Origin: Microlunatus soli
Lineage (GTDB): Bacteria > Actinomycetota > Actinomycetes > Propionibacteriales > Propionibacteriaceae
Length of the DNA: 64,000 nucleotides
Direction of reading: 5' to 3'
Assembly (NCBI RefSeq): GCF_900105385.1
Contig: NZ_LT629772.1
Location: 2,914,001 to 2,978,000 of the forward strand
The notes below the pieces were generated by a model that was not told the DNA's origin, did no database searches, and saw nothing but the letters and a program-made list of their open reading frames with translations. Position 1 is the first letter of the stretch. Each line of letters begins with the position of its first letter. Below are positions 18,088-26,691 of this stretch, one piece after another. A program made the translations under genes and the position numbers.

Positions 18088-18505
18088 AGATGTCCTCGAC
18101 GGTCTGCTGCCGGCGCGGCGGCTTCCGCTTGACGCCGTCACCGAGCAGGTAGGAGGTGATCATGTGATTCCAGCCGCAATCGGGGCAGACCTCGACCACG
18201 ACGACCTTGAACTCGCCGAACCGGCCCTGCATCTCGTCCAGCTCGGAGAGTCGCTTGATCCGGCCGGAGTACTGGCCGAGCTGATCGCCGAAGGTGTAGT
18301 GCAGATGGACCATGTCGTCCTTGCTGCAGATCGGGCAGCTGTCATCGGTCGGCTCACCGTGGTGCTTGGCCGCCCGGATCAGCATCGGGTCCGCGTCACA
18401 AGCGTCAGCGGACGCGAGATTACGCACCGGCTGCCGCATCGCCTGAAGTGTTGAGCGACGCTGCAGCGCATAATCGATGACCTCCCGCTGCGACCACATG
18501 GGCAT
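18080..18505 (-). CDS. DUF5318 protein
   Basis: 141 residues starting MPMWSQREVIDYALQRRSTL. It has two cysteine pairs, CPICSKDD (about residue 62) and VCPDCGWNH (about 112), that could bind zinc. It is the actinomycete family found directly upstream of ponA (Rv0049-like), here overlapping ponA by 8 nt. The conserved linkage suggests a role connected with PonA or its regulation, but none is established. A second in-frame ATG lies 6 nt inside. Confidence 0.85.
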   Translation of the reverse strand: MPMWSQREVIDYALQRRSTLQAMRQPVRNLASADACDADPMLIRAAKHHGEPTDDSCPICSKDDMVHLHYTFGDQLGQYSGRIKRLSELDEMQGRFGEFKVVVVEVCPDCGWNHMITSYLLGDGVKRKPPRRQQTVEDIYG

Positions 18506-18649
18506 AAGGGTACGACTCCGACAACCCCCAGCTAAAGCTTTGCGCCCGCTGTGCCGCGTCGGACGGGCCTTTCCTGAGACCGTCGGCGGCTCGGCCGGGC
18601 GGCACACGTCCTGCGGTCGGGACCGGCAGCGGCCGTCGGGCGGTGAAAT

Positions 18650-18792
18650 CCGGACACTCGGCCGAATCTCGGCCCGCACACCCCAATCCAGCCACGAATA
18701 CCGGACACTCGGCCACATCTCAGCCGAACCGAACCCACCCGACCGCGGCGAGAGCAGCGAGCGGCGGCGACGCGAAAACCGGACAGTCGGCC
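18650..18792. repeat. Three direct copies of CCGGACA(C/G)TCGGCC
   Basis: The 14-mers start at 18650, 18701 and 18779. The first two are identical and the third differs at one position. Similarity extends a few bases further (ATCTC or TTTTC after the motif). Spacings of 51 and 78 bp are uneven, so this is not a CRISPR array. The copies could be binding sites for a regulator of the leftward ponA operon. Confidence 0.65.
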
Positions 18793-18879
18793 GATTTTCG
18801 ACAGTCCGCCGCCAGGACGGCACCGGACCCGTGCCGCCGCTGTTTCACGGCCAAATCTTGCCCACTTCTCATCTCACCC

Positions 18880-18980
18880 CCGCCCCGCCACTTCCGATGC
18901 CGCGCACTTTTGCGGGCCCCGCGCACGCTGGAGCCCGCGCGACGACGTCAAAAGTGCGCGGGAAGTGTGGTCGGGGCGGG
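18880..18980. terminator. Large hairpin downstream of the Gfo/Idh gene
   Basis: A perfect 13-bp pair, CCGCGCACTTTTG (18900-18912) with CAAAAGTGCGCGG (18949-18961), is nested in an imperfect outer stem (CCGCCCCGCCACTTCC at 18880 with its counterpart ending at 18979). It directly follows the stop codon at 18981 of the leftward gene. It could act as a terminator, or it may be another palindromic element. The loop is 36 nt. Confidence 0.5.
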
Positions 18981-20090
18981 TCAGCGGGCCCAGGGCTCGG
19001 CGTCGGTACGGACCTCGGTGCCGGTCCGGACGGACTCCTTGATCGCCAGTGCGATCAGTTGGTCCTGCGCGGCCGAAGCCAGCGGGTAGGGCGGCTCGGC
19101 GTTGTCACGGACCCAATGCCCGGTGCGTTCCATCACGGTCCCGACCGCGATGTCCTCCTCCGACAGGCAGGCGCCGTAGTACGGGTTGCGGTAGAGCACC
19201 TGAGCGCCGTCACCGATCTGATAGAGATCGGGCGCCTCGAAATCCAGGTACTCCCCGGTCCGCAGCCGGCGCAGGTCGGACTCCAACGGGGTCTTCGGGC
19301 CCGCCAGCCGGGTCAGATGGTCGTCGACCAACTCGCCGTGGGTGCCGCGGACCACCATCCGGTTGGCCCGGACCGGGTTGCGGACCTGGTTGTCGGTGTA
19401 GTCGTAGAGGCCGACCCGGTCGCCGAAGTCCAGGGTCGCCACCGTCGTGCTCCGGTCGACGACCTTCAGGTCCTCGGCCCAGCCGGCCCGGGTCTGCGGA
19501 TCGACCACCGGCAGGGTGAACGTCCGTGCCGAGACCGTCGCCGGCTCGAAGCCGATGCCGAGCATCTGCCGCAGCAGCGCGACCGCGTGGTACCACTGCG
19601 TCGAGGAGACCTCTGCCCAGGTGACCCGACCGAGCACGTCGGTGTCCAGCAACGCCCGCCGGGCCGCGTTGCCCGGTGCGAACGGATACTGCTCGGCGAC
19701 CTGCACCAAGCCGCTACCGCCGACCGTGCTCCACAACGACCGCAGGCTCTCGACGTCCTTGGCCGGCGGCGTCTCGGCCAGCACCGGCACCTCCCGACCG
19801 ACCAGGTCGGCGATCACGTCCGGGGTCACCGAGATCGGTGTCGAGGTGATCATGAAGTCCACCGGATGCCGTTCCAGGAAGGTGCCCAGATCGGTGTACG
19901 CCGGCACCTGCCAATTCTCCAGGATCTCGTCGGCCCGTGCCTCGGTCCGGGTGACGACGCCCTCGCAGGTGAACCGGTCCGGCAGCCGCTCGGCGATCCG
20001 GACGAACGCGCCTGTCCGGTAGCCGCTCCCGATCACCCCGAACCGGATCGGTCCGTGCTTGTGCGGGTGTGTCGTCAGGTCGTTCACCAC
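18981..20090 (-). CDS. Gfo/Idh/MocA-family NAD(P)-dependent oxidoreductase
   Basis: 369 residues from the GTG at 20090, preceded at good distance by GAGGAG. The Rossmann motif GVIGSGYRTGAFVRIAERL is at about residue 18. The (D)EKP-like dinucleotide lysine loop is replaced by VPVLAETPPAKDV. The substrate domain has QVAEQYPFAPGN and TQWYHAVALLRQM. Typical substrates are sugars, inositols or bile-type alcohols. The LAETPPA variant in place of EKP is known in sub-branches of the family but makes substrate prediction unsafe. Single gene, with the tRNA behind it. Confidence 0.85.
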   Translation of the reverse strand: MVNDLTTHPHKHGPIRFGVIGSGYRTGAFVRIAERLPDRFTCEGVVTRTEARADEILENWQVPAYTDLGTFLERHPVDFMITSTPISVTPDVIADLVGREVPVLAETPPAKDVESLRSLWSTVGGSGLVQVAEQYPFAPGNAARRALLDTDVLGRVTWAEVSSTQWYHAVALLRQMLGIGFEPATVSARTFTLPVVDPQTRAGWAEDLKVVDRSTTVATLDFGDRVGLYDYTDNQVRNPVRANRMVVRGTHGELVDDHLTRLAGPKTPLESDLRRLRTGEYLDFEAPDLYQIGDGAQVLYRNPYYGACLSEEDIAVGTVMERTGHWVRDNAEPPYPLASAAQDQLIALAIKESVRTGTEVRTDAEPWAR

Positions 20091-20169
20091 AGCTCCTCGG
20101 CTCCTCGGCTGAGCATGCACTTTGCTGCCCATCCTTCCAGTGCCGTAAGCTGAGTCGTCGACCTGGTAG

Positions 20170-20193
20170 GGTCCTGAGCTCGTCGAAGGACCG
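20170..20193. repeat. Dispersed short repeat before tRNA-Ala
   Basis: GGTCCTGAGCTCGTCGAAGG followed by ACC, one intergenic member of the window-wide repeat family, about 26 bp upstream of the tRNA. Confidence 0.75.
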
Positions 20194-20218
20194 AGCGTGG
20201 ATCACCCACCACGTCCGA

Positions 20219-20291
20219 GGGGCTATGGCGCAATTGGTAGCGCACCTGCTTTGCAAGCAGGGGGTTAGGGGTTCGAGTCCCCTTAGCTCCA
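20219..20291 (+). tRNA. tRNA-Ala (anticodon TGC)
   Basis: The acceptor arm GGGGCTA pairs with TAGCTCC (one G-U). The anticodon stem CCTGC/GCAGG encloses TTTGCAA, so the anticodon is TGC. The T arm GGGGTTCGAGTCCCC is present and the discriminator is A at 20291. 73 nt. CCA is not fully encoded (ACC then T). No other tRNA is adjacent. Confidence 0.95.
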
Positions 20292-20363
20292 CCTCATGGG
20301 GGAAGCCTTCTGGCTCGGGCCTTCAGCCGGTGTCGGCTTGGCCGCACACGCTAACGTCTCGGC

Positions 20364-21251
20364 ATGGACGCCCGTACGCGCCTTGTCCCTCCTGGGTCCG
20401 CCGAGACCTTCGTCGCGTCCGGCGGCGGTGTGTTCCGCGTACTGCGTGGGGAGTCAGAAGGATCCGGAACACCGATTCTGTTGGTGCATGGCGGTGGCTC
20501 GGACAACGCGGCCATCTCCTGGTACCGACTGATCGCGGAATTCGCGCGCGGCCGGCGGGTGATCGCACCTGACCTTCCCGGTTTCGGGTACACCGCTCAT
20601 GTTCGGTTAGCGCGCTCGGCGGCCGGCATGGCCGATCAACTCGCCGAGTTGCTCGATCGACTTCAGATCGATCGCGTGATCGTCTGTGGCGTGTCGATGG
20701 GTGGCGAGGTCGTACTGCAGTTCGCGTTACGCCATCCGGAGCGGGTCGAGGCCGTGGTGGCGATCGCGGCGGGCGGCTTGATCGAGCAGTGGCGCGGCCC
20801 GCTGGCCCATCGGCTGGCCTGGATCGGGACGCTGATCCCCGATCCGGCGCTGATCCCGATGACAGCGCTGGCCAACCGGTTCGTCCGGTCCATGATCAAC
20901 ACCATGGTGCGAGACCCGAGCACTCTGCCCGATGTGGTGGTCGAGGAGTTCGCCGCCGAGGCTCGGCGGCCACGATCGGGTTACGCCTATTCGCTCTACA
21001 CCCGTGCGAGTATCGATCGCCGGAGGATGACGAACAATCTGCTCCCGAGGATCCATGAGATCGCGGCGCCGACCTTGCTGTTCCACGGCGCCGACGACCC
21101 GCTGGTCGACCCGTCCGGGTCGAAGACCGCCGCCCGGCTGATGCCGCATGCCCGGCTGGACCTGGTGCCGGACTGCGGCCACTGGGCCCAGCTCGAACAC
21201 CATGATCGTTTCCTTCGAACGGTGACCGAGTTCCTGGTCGCCCCGCCCTGA
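20364..21251 (+). CDS. Alpha/beta hydrolase
   Basis: 295 residues. The oxyanion region is LLVHGGGSDN, the nucleophile elbow is CGVSMGGEV (Ser near residue 115), the acid is in FHGADDPLVDP and the histidine in PDCGHWAQLEH, so the triad is complete. No signal peptide. The overall form is like MhpC/BphD-type C-C hydrolases and epoxide hydrolases, but the substrate cannot be named. It is convergent with the hydrolase at 21276. Confidence 0.85.
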   Translation: MDARTRLVPPGSAETFVASGGGVFRVLRGESEGSGTPILLVHGGGSDNAAISWYRLIAEFARGRRVIAPDLPGFGYTAHVRLARSAAGMADQLAELLDRLQIDRVIVCGVSMGGEVVLQFALRHPERVEAVVAIAAGGLIEQWRGPLAHRLAWIGTLIPDPALIPMTALANRFVRSMINTMVRDPSTLPDVVVEEFAAEARRPRSGYAYSLYTRASIDRRRMTNNLLPRIHEIAAPTLLFHGADDPLVDPSGSKTAARLMPHARLDLVPDCGHWAQLEHHDRFLRTVTEFLVAPP

Positions 21252-21275
21252 CGTGAGACTCCTTGTCGTCGGCTC

Positions 21276-22136
21276 CTAACCAACGACCTCCCGCAGCTTG
21301 TCGGCGAACGCTGCCGGGTTGTTGTTCGGCGCCCACTCGTTGGCGACGAAGCCGCCATGATCACCGGGAAACTCGACCGGCGTCGTACCGAGCAGCTTGG
21401 CGAGTGCCTCGCCGCCGCGACGGGGCATGCCGGCTCCGCTGGTGGCCCCGACGGCCGGAACGATCCGGACACCGGATGCTTGCAGGGCGACGATGTCGGG
21501 CGTGTACGGCGGCATCGCCATGTTGTGCCCGAGTAGTGCGTCGTCGCGGTTGCCGTCGTCGTCGGTGGGCAGTCCGAACCGCGCCGGGTCGGGTGCGGGC
21601 TGCTCGAGGTAGTCGGCGGTGAAGATGCCCTGATGGCTGACCAGCTGCAGGAACTTCGCCATCGCCGGACCGAAGCCGTGCTGCTGATAGGTGTTCACGA
21701 TGTCGGTATTGATCTTCGCGATCACGTCGCCGTCCTCCAGCAGCGTGGCCAGCGGAGGTTCGTGGGCGACCAGGGTGCGGATCTCGTCGCCGTGGGCGAT
21801 CACCCAGGGCAGCGAGGCCGAGGCGCCGCCACTCGATCCGAAGGCGTCGACCGGTCCGAGCCCGGTGGCTTCGACCACCCGGTGAAGATCATCAGCGTGG
21901 GTCTCGACGCTCAGCTCGCCGCCGTCGGTCAGCCGGCTGCGTTCGGCGATCCGCGGATCGTAGGTGATCACCACCCGGTCGTCGAAGTGCTCGACCAGCT
22001 GCGCAAAGCCGGAGGCACCCATCGGGGAACCGAAGACGAACAGCGGCGGATGATCACCGGGCCGATCCGGCCGGTGGATGTCGTAGACCAGGGCCGCACC
22101 GGGTACCTGCAATGTCTCGGTCGTGATTTTGGTCAT
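21276..22136 (-). CDS. Alpha/beta hydrolase
   Basis: 286 residues from the ATG at 22136 (MTKITTETLQVPGAALVYDI). The nucleophile elbow reads AFGSSGGASAS and the active histidine is probably in FPGDHGGFVANEW. The acid residue is less certain. The family is close to small actinomycete hydrolases related to haloperoxidase-type esterases. It lies 126 bp downstream of vanY on the same strand and could be reached by read-through, but nothing shows that it belongs to the van regulon. Confidence 0.82.
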   Translation of the reverse strand: MTKITTETLQVPGAALVYDIHRPDRPGDHPPLFVFGSPMGASGFAQLVEHFDDRVVITYDPRIAERSRLTDGGELSVETHADDLHRVVEATGLGPVDAFGSSGGASASLPWVIAHGDEIRTLVAHEPPLATLLEDGDVIAKINTDIVNTYQQHGFGPAMAKFLQLVSHQGIFTADYLEQPAPDPARFGLPTDDDGNRDDALLGHNMAMPPYTPDIVALQASGVRIVPAVGATSGAGMPRRGGEALAKLLGTTPVEFPGDHGGFVANEWAPNNNPAAFADKLREVVG

Positions 22137-22262
22137 CGTGCCGTCCTCACACATCGCTGTCGGGTCGCCGACCCGATCGGGTCGTCTCCTCGATCCTGCC
22201 GCAGATCGGCGAGCAGCGAGAGCCGTTTCGACGCACGAATCGCGCCGATGGTGCCCCCAGGT

Positions 22263-22946
22263 CTACTTCTGCATCCGCGGATCCTGCGACGGGTCGGCGT
22301 ACATCGCCGGACAACCCTGCTCGACGGCCTCGGGTCGCAGTTCGTAGTGCCACGGTTCGTTGCGGTAGATCTGGCACAGGCCGTACGCCGCGCCGTGCTC
22401 GGCCAGCCACGGGGTGGCATCGACCGGACCGAGGTCGATCGCCTTCCCCGCCACGTGCGGCGAGGTGTCCGCGGTCGCAACCCAGCGGGCCGCCTCCTCC
22501 GCGGAGCCGTACTTCGCGATCGCCTCCTGCAGGAGATGATCTTGGTACGCCGGCGACCGCCAGCCGCTGTTGACGACGAACTCGACCCCGTCGGTTCGGG
22601 CAGCGGAGGCGGCCCGACGCAGCGCCGCCAGCAGGTCGGGATCGAGGTTGGCCACCGCCGGGATCGCATCGTCGAACACCGTCGCTCCGGCCGGTACGGA
22701 GCCACCCTCCACGCCGAGCGGACCGCGATGATCGGCGCCGGCATCGGCCCGGGACGGCCGCACCTGCTCGCGACCGTCGGTCAAGGATTGGTCGAGCGTC
22801 AGGGAGGCCGGCCGGGGACGGGTCGTCGACGCCGTGCTCACCCAGGACTGCAGCCCCAGGGCCGCGACGAGCGCGCCGGTGATCATAGCGGCGGCGATCA
22901 GGAACGAGCTGCGCCGACGTGCTGAGACATGTTGCTGATTCGTCAT
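22263..22946 (-). CDS. vanY: VanY-type D,D-carboxypeptidase (peptidase M15), membrane-anchored
   Basis: 227 residues from the ATG at 22946. The N-terminal anchor (FLIAAAMITGALVAALGLQS) puts the enzyme outside the membrane. M15B zinc motifs are seen: VNSGWRSPAYQDHLL, TSPHVAGKAIDLG (SxHxxGxAxD ligands) and IYRNEPWHYEL (ExxWH). VanY removes the last D-Ala from lipid II pentapeptides, lowering vancomycin binding. It is transcribed away from vanR from a shared 87-bp region that matches the vanH/murF2 region. Related M15 enzymes are also used in ordinary wall turnover, but the context makes VanY the better name. Confidence 0.85.
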   Translation of the reverse strand: MTNQQHVSARRRSSFLIAAAMITGALVAALGLQSWVSTASTTRPRPASLTLDQSLTDGREQVRPSRADAGADHRGPLGVEGGSVPAGATVFDDAIPAVANLDPDLLAALRRAASAARTDGVEFVVNSGWRSPAYQDHLLQEAIAKYGSAEEAARWVATADTSPHVAGKAIDLGPVDATPWLAEHGAAYGLCQIYRNEPWHYELRPEAVEQGCPAMYADPSQDPRMQK

Positions 22947-23033
22947 GGAGCCAGTCAATGGAAGTCGCGGTTGCCAGCCCGTATCCGATTTTCGGTATGC
23001 CGACGATATGTGCCGCCCCGTAGCATCGTCAGC
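22947..23033. promoter_or_regulatory. vanY/vanR divergent promoter with conserved block A
   Basis: Block A spans 22952-23010. It has CAGTCAA, 12 nt, then TTGCCAGC, GTAT, TTTCG, TA and GCCGACGATA. The same elements in the same order and spacing occur at 28767-28825 (40 of 59 positions identical by hand count). The right edge is 23 nt before the vanR ATG and the left edge 5 nt before the vanY start. Both genes lack a clear ribosome site, so short or no leaders are likely. Inferred to be the VanR-controlled promoter pair. Confidence 0.75.
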
Positions 23034-23738
23034 ATGCGTGTGTTGGTCGTGGAAGATGAGCCCTACATGGCCGAGGCCGTCCGGGACGGGCTGCGGCTGG
23101 AGGCGATCGCGGCCGACATCGCCGGCGACGGGGACACCGCGCTGGAGATGCTGAGCATCAACGACTACGACATCGCGGTGCTCGACCGCGACATCCCGGG
23201 CCCGTCGGGCGACGAGATCGCCCGCAGCATCGTCGCCTCCGGCAGTGGGATGCCGATCCTGATGCTGACCGCCGCCGACCGGCTCAACGACAAAGCCTCC
23301 GGCTTCGAGCTCGGCGCCGACGACTACCTCACCAAACCGTTCGCGCTGCAGGAGCTCGTCCTGCGGCTCCGGGCGCTGGACCGACGACGCGCGCACAACC
23401 GCCCGCCCGTCCGGGAGATCGCCGGGTTGCGCGTCGACCCGTTCCGCCGCGAGGTGTATCGGGACGGCAAGTACATCGCGCTGACCCGCAAACAGTTCGC
23501 CGTCCTGGAGGTGCTGGTCGCCGCCGAGGGCGGTGTGATCAGCGCCGAGGAACTGCTCGAACGGGCCTGGGACGAAAACGCCGACCCGTTCACCAACGCC
23601 GTCCGGATCACGGTGTCGGCGCTGCGCAAGCGGCTCGGGGAGCCGGGCATCATCGGCACCGTCGCCGGCGTCGGCTACCGGATCGAGGCCGACCCCGTAC
23701 GAGATAAGGCCGTACGAGATGAGGCCGAACGCCGATGA
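23034..23738 (+). CDS. vanR: VanR response regulator (OmpR/PhoB type)
   Basis: 234 residues. The receiver domain (1-118) has VVEDEP acidic pocket residues, the phospho-acceptor Asp in IAVLDRDIPGPSG, the Thr in LMLTAAD and the Lys in YLTKPFA. The winged helix at about 135-225 has LTRKQFAVLEVL and AVRITVSALRKRLGEPG. The sequence is of the actinomycete VanR kind. The gene precedes vanS with a 4-nt overlap and faces vanY. Phospho-VanR should activate both divergent promoters of the cluster. Confidence 0.92.
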   Translation: MRVLVVEDEPYMAEAVRDGLRLEAIAADIAGDGDTALEMLSINDYDIAVLDRDIPGPSGDEIARSIVASGSGMPILMLTAADRLNDKASGFELGADDYLTKPFALQELVLRLRALDRRRAHNRPPVREIAGLRVDPFRREVYRDGKYIALTRKQFAVLEVLVAAEGGVISAEELLERAWDENADPFTNAVRITVSALRKRLGEPGIIGTVAGVGYRIEADPVRDKAVRDEAERR

Positions 23739-24901
23739 GGTCGGGGGTGCGTAGACCACGTGGGATGAGCGTTCGGTCCAAGCTCACCCTCAGCTACGCC
23801 GGCTTCCTGATGGTTGCCGGCTTCCTGCTGCTGTCGGTGGTGTTGGTGTTCCTGCTGCGCTACGTGCCCGCGGAGATCAACACACCGGTCAGCCGCCGGG
23901 AGTTTCCCGGCGGTGTTGAGATCGGGCCGCCATTCATCCCCAACCGCTACGACCTGTGGCGTGCCTTCTGGCCGAAGGCCGGCATCGCGATGGGCGTGCT
24001 GCTGGTGTTCGGGCTGATCGGTGGCTGGATCCTGGCCGGCCGGATGCTCGCCCCGATGAACCGGATCAAGCACGCCACCCGACTCGCCGCGGAAGGTTCG
24101 CTGGCGCATCGGATCCAGCTGGAGGGGCATCGCGACGAATTCCGTGATCTTGCCGACGCCTTCGACGTGATGCTCGCCCGGTTGGAGGCCCATGATGTCG
24201 AACAGCAACGGTTTGCGGCCAATGCGTCGCACGAACTCCGGACACCGTTGGCGATCACCCAGACCCTGCTCGATGTCGCCCGCAACGATCCGGGGCACGA
24301 CCCTGCCGAGCTGGTCGACCGGCTGCATCTGGTCAACGACCGGGCGATCGAGCTGACCGAGGCGTTGCTGCTGCTCAGCCGCGCCAACCAGGGAGCGTTC
24401 ACCCGCGAACCCGTCGACCTGTCGTTGATCGCCGAGGAAGCGACCGAGACGTTGCTGCCGCTGGCCGAGAAGCACCAGGTCAGCATCGAGACCACCGGCG
24501 ACGTCGCACCGACCACCGGCTCCCACGCCTTGCTGCTGCAGCTGACCACCAACCTGGTGCAGAACGCGATCCTGCACAACGTTGCTGATCATGGAACGGT
24601 GTGGGTCAACACCGTCGCCGATGCCGGCGCCGTGGTGCTGACCGTGCAGAACACCGGCGAACAGCTCACCCCGCAACTGGTGTCCACTCTCACCGAACCG
24701 TTCCAGCGTGGCACCCAGCGGATCCGGACCGATCATGCCGGTGTCGGACTCGGGCTGGCGATCGTGAAGAGCATCACCCAGGCCCACGCCGGCAGCCTGG
24801 ACCTGACCCCACGTCCCGACGGCGGGCTGCGGGTGACGGTCTGGCTGCCCGCGACTCCCGGCGGCGATGATCATCAGGGGACGCGGACCGCGCTCGGTTG
24901 A
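23735..24901 (+). CDS. vanS: VanS sensor histidine kinase
   Basis: 388 residues, starting in the ATGA overlap with vanR. Two membrane helices (about 20-42 and 84-104) bracket a short outside loop of about 40 residues, as in actinomycete VanS proteins that sense glycopeptide. Then come HAMP (MLAPMNRIKHATRLAAEGS), HisKA with ASHELRTPLAITQ (phospho-His), and HATPase motifs QNAILHN (N box), HAGVGLGLAIVKS (G box). It phosphorylates VanR and, without drug, is expected to dephosphorylate it. Confidence 0.92.
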   Translation: MRSGVRRPRGMSVRSKLTLSYAGFLMVAGFLLLSVVLVFLLRYVPAEINTPVSRREFPGGVEIGPPFIPNRYDLWRAFWPKAGIAMGVLLVFGLIGGWILAGRMLAPMNRIKHATRLAAEGSLAHRIQLEGHRDEFRDLADAFDVMLARLEAHDVEQQRFAANASHELRTPLAITQTLLDVARNDPGHDPAELVDRLHLVNDRAIELTEALLLLSRANQGAFTREPVDLSLIAEEATETLLPLAEKHQVSIETTGDVAPTTGSHALLLQLTTNLVQNAILHNVADHGTVWVNTVADAGAVVLTVQNTGEQLTPQLVSTLTEPFQRGTQRIRTDHAGVGLGLAIVKSITQAHAGSLDLTPRPDGGLRVTVWLPATPGGDDHQGTRTALG

Positions 24902-24937
24902 CCGACGCTGCGCGCGATGTGTCAGCCGGCCTCGCCG

Positions 24938-26047
24938 TCAATCCGCTTTCGATATCGAGTGCCCGACAGCCCTGAGGACGTGCCGGGCCAGGACCTTGCC
25001 CGCGTCCGGCGAACCCGCAGCGGAGGCGTGGGCGGACATCGCCGCGATCCGTTCCGGTGAGGACAGCACCGGGATCAGAGCGCTTTCGACCCAGGCGGCA
25101 TCAAGATCGGCGTCGTCGATGATCAGCGCTCCACCGGCGGCGACCACCGGCTCGGCGTTCAACCGCTGCTCGCCGCCACGCAACGGCAGCGGGACGAACG
25201 CCGCCGGCAGTCCGACGGCAGCCAGCTCGGCGCAGGTCATCGCACCCGAACGACAGATCACCAGATCGGCCGCCGCGTAAGCGTGATGCATCTCCTCGAC
25301 ATAGCCGACCACGACGTACGGCGGATCGGTGACGTCACGCTGCGGTGGGTCGATGCTGTTCTCCGGACCGGTGATGTGCAGCACCTGGATGCCGGCCGTT
25401 CGCAGCGCCTCGGCCGCATTGGACACCGCGGTGTTGATCGACCGGGCTCCTTGCGAGCCTCCGGTGACCATCAGGGCCGGGCCGTCGGGGCGCAGCCCGT
25501 ACCGTTCCCGAGCGGCGGCACGCACGGCAGCGCGGTCCAGGCCGGTGATCGCCGGCCGGAGCGGGATCCCGATCGGCGTCGCATGCGGCAGCCAGGCATT
25601 CGGCGCGGCAGTGTAGACATGCTTGGTGATCCGGGTCGCCATCTTGTTGGCCACCCCCGGCAGTGCGTTGGCCTCGTGCACGAAGATCGGCAACCGACGA
25701 CGGCGGGCAGCCAGGTAGGCCGGGGCGGCGACATAGCCGCCGAACCCGACCACCGCTTCGGCCCGTACGGCGTCCAGCACGCCCCCCACGGCACGAACCG
25801 CGGCGCGGAGCCGGCCCGGGGTCCGCAGCAGTTCGCGATCCAGCTTGCGGGACAACGGCACCGGCGGGATCAGCTCCAGCGGGTAACCGCGGGCCGGGAT
25901 CAGCGTGGTGTCCAGCCCGCGTACGGTGCCCAGGGCGGTGACCTCGGCCGCCGGGTCAAGTTCGCGCAGGGCGTCGGCGAAGTTGATCATGGGTTCGATG
26001 TGGCCGGCGGAATGCCCGCCGGCCACCACAACACGGGGCCCGGTCAC
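24938..26047 (-). CDS. Second MurG-type GlcNAc transferase inside the vanHAX operon
   Basis: 369 residues from the GTG at 26047, which has AGGAG 8 nt upstream. The ATG at 26068 is an alternative. MurG motifs: GGHSAGHIEP (first G loop, GGTAGHI in usual MurG), GFGGYVAAPAYLAA, VHEANALPGVANK, MVTGGSQGARSIN and RSGAMTCAELAAVGLP with GGEQRLNAEP. It transfers GlcNAc from UDP-GlcNAc to lipid I at the inner membrane face. It is the last gene of the vanH-vanA-vanX transcript, 36 bp after vanX. A housekeeping murG would be expected in a dcw cluster elsewhere. MurG is not a standard van gene, so its reason for being here is unknown. Confidence 0.85.
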   Translation of the reverse strand: MTGPRVVVAGGHSAGHIEPMINFADALRELDPAAEVTALGTVRGLDTTLIPARGYPLELIPPVPLSRKLDRELLRTPGRLRAAVRAVGGVLDAVRAEAVVGFGGYVAAPAYLAARRRRLPIFVHEANALPGVANKMATRITKHVYTAAPNAWLPHATPIGIPLRPAITGLDRAAVRAAARERYGLRPDGPALMVTGGSQGARSINTAVSNAAEALRTAGIQVLHITGPENSIDPPQRDVTDPPYVVVGYVEEMHHAYAAADLVICRSGAMTCAELAAVGLPAAFVPLPLRGGEQRLNAEPVVAAGGALIIDDADLDAAWVESALIPVLSSPERIAAMSAHASAAGSPDAGKVLARHVLRAVGHSISKAD

Positions 26048-26082
26048 GCCATCTCCTGTCCTCGTCATGGGCGTGTATCCAA

Positions 26083-26691
26083 TCAGTTGATCGGGAAGTC
26101 GAAGTAGGTGTCGGGGTACGGCTCGCGTTGCAAGGTGTAGTGCCACCACTCGCAGTCGTAGGACCGGAAGCCGCAGCTTTCCATGATCACGCGAAGCTGC
26201 CGGCGGCCGTTCGCCTGCTGTCGGCCGATCCCCTGCGCCTCGTGGTGTGCGGTCGGATCCATGAAGTCGTGGCCGCTGCCCATCGAGACCAGTTCCCCGG
26301 TGTCCAGGTGGAACAGCGTCAGATCGACCGTGCTGCCGCGACTGTGTCCGGACTTCGTCGCCACATAGCCCTGGGCGACCATCTCGGCCCTGTCGATGTT
26401 GGGGTAGTGCCGGGTCTTGGTCCGGCCGTCCTCGGCCTGTTCGGACCAGTGCAGGAAACGGTCGACTGCCCGTTGTGGACGATAGCCGTCCCAGAGCAGC
26501 AGTCCGTAGCCCAACGAGGCGGCGTCCTCCCGCGCCCATTCCAATGCGGCGCACAGCGCCCTGGTGCCGACGATCCGGTTGACGCCGTAGCCGTCGACCG
26601 GCCGGCCGGTGAAGTTGTCCCAGGTGGCGTACTTGGCGTCCCAGCGGATGCCGGCGACGAAATCGTCGACGAAGACGAAGTCATCCTTCAT
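26083..26691 (-). CDS. vanX: VanX D-Ala-D-Ala dipeptidase
   Basis: 202 residues, the usual VanX length. Zinc and catalytic residues are visible: SGHSRGSTVDLTL (His and Asp ligands), CEWWHYTL (catalytic Glu and His ligand) and WDGYRPQRA (the Arg of the active site). The N-terminus VFVDDFVAGIRWDAKYAT is diagnostic. It hydrolyses cytoplasmic D-Ala-D-Ala so that only the depsipeptide reaches MurF. Its start overlaps the vanA 3' end by 11 nt. Confidence 0.95.
   Translation of the reverse strand: MKDDFVFVDDFVAGIRWDAKYATWDNFTGRPVDGYGVNRIVGTRALCAALEWAREDAASLGYGLLLWDGYRPQRAVDRFLHWSEQAEDGRTKTRHYPNIDRAEMVAQGYVATKSGHSRGSTVDLTLFHLDTGELVSMGSGHDFMDPTAHHEAQGIGRQQANGRRQLRVIMESCGFRSYDCEWWHYTLQREPYPDTYFDFPIN

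Larger units (their letters stand above)
18506..18980. other. 475-bp gene-free region with repeats upstream of DUF5318-ponA
   Basis: No reading frame here has convincing coding character. It holds three copies of a 14-bp motif (18650-18792) and a large imperfect hairpin (18880-18980) next to the stop codon of the upstream oxidoreductase gene. The promoter of the DUF5318-ponA-GT87 operon should lie here, but I could not pick a clear -10/-35 pair. Confidence 0.6.

Noticed and set aside
16396-18132. Long open frame (578 codons) on the plus strand opposite ponA
   Set aside because: It is the antisense of a gene with complete PBP motifs, has no recognisable domain and reflects high GC third positions.
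18650-18792. Possible CRISPR array
   Set aside because: Only three 14-bp copies with unequal spacing (51 and 78 bp) and no cas genes.
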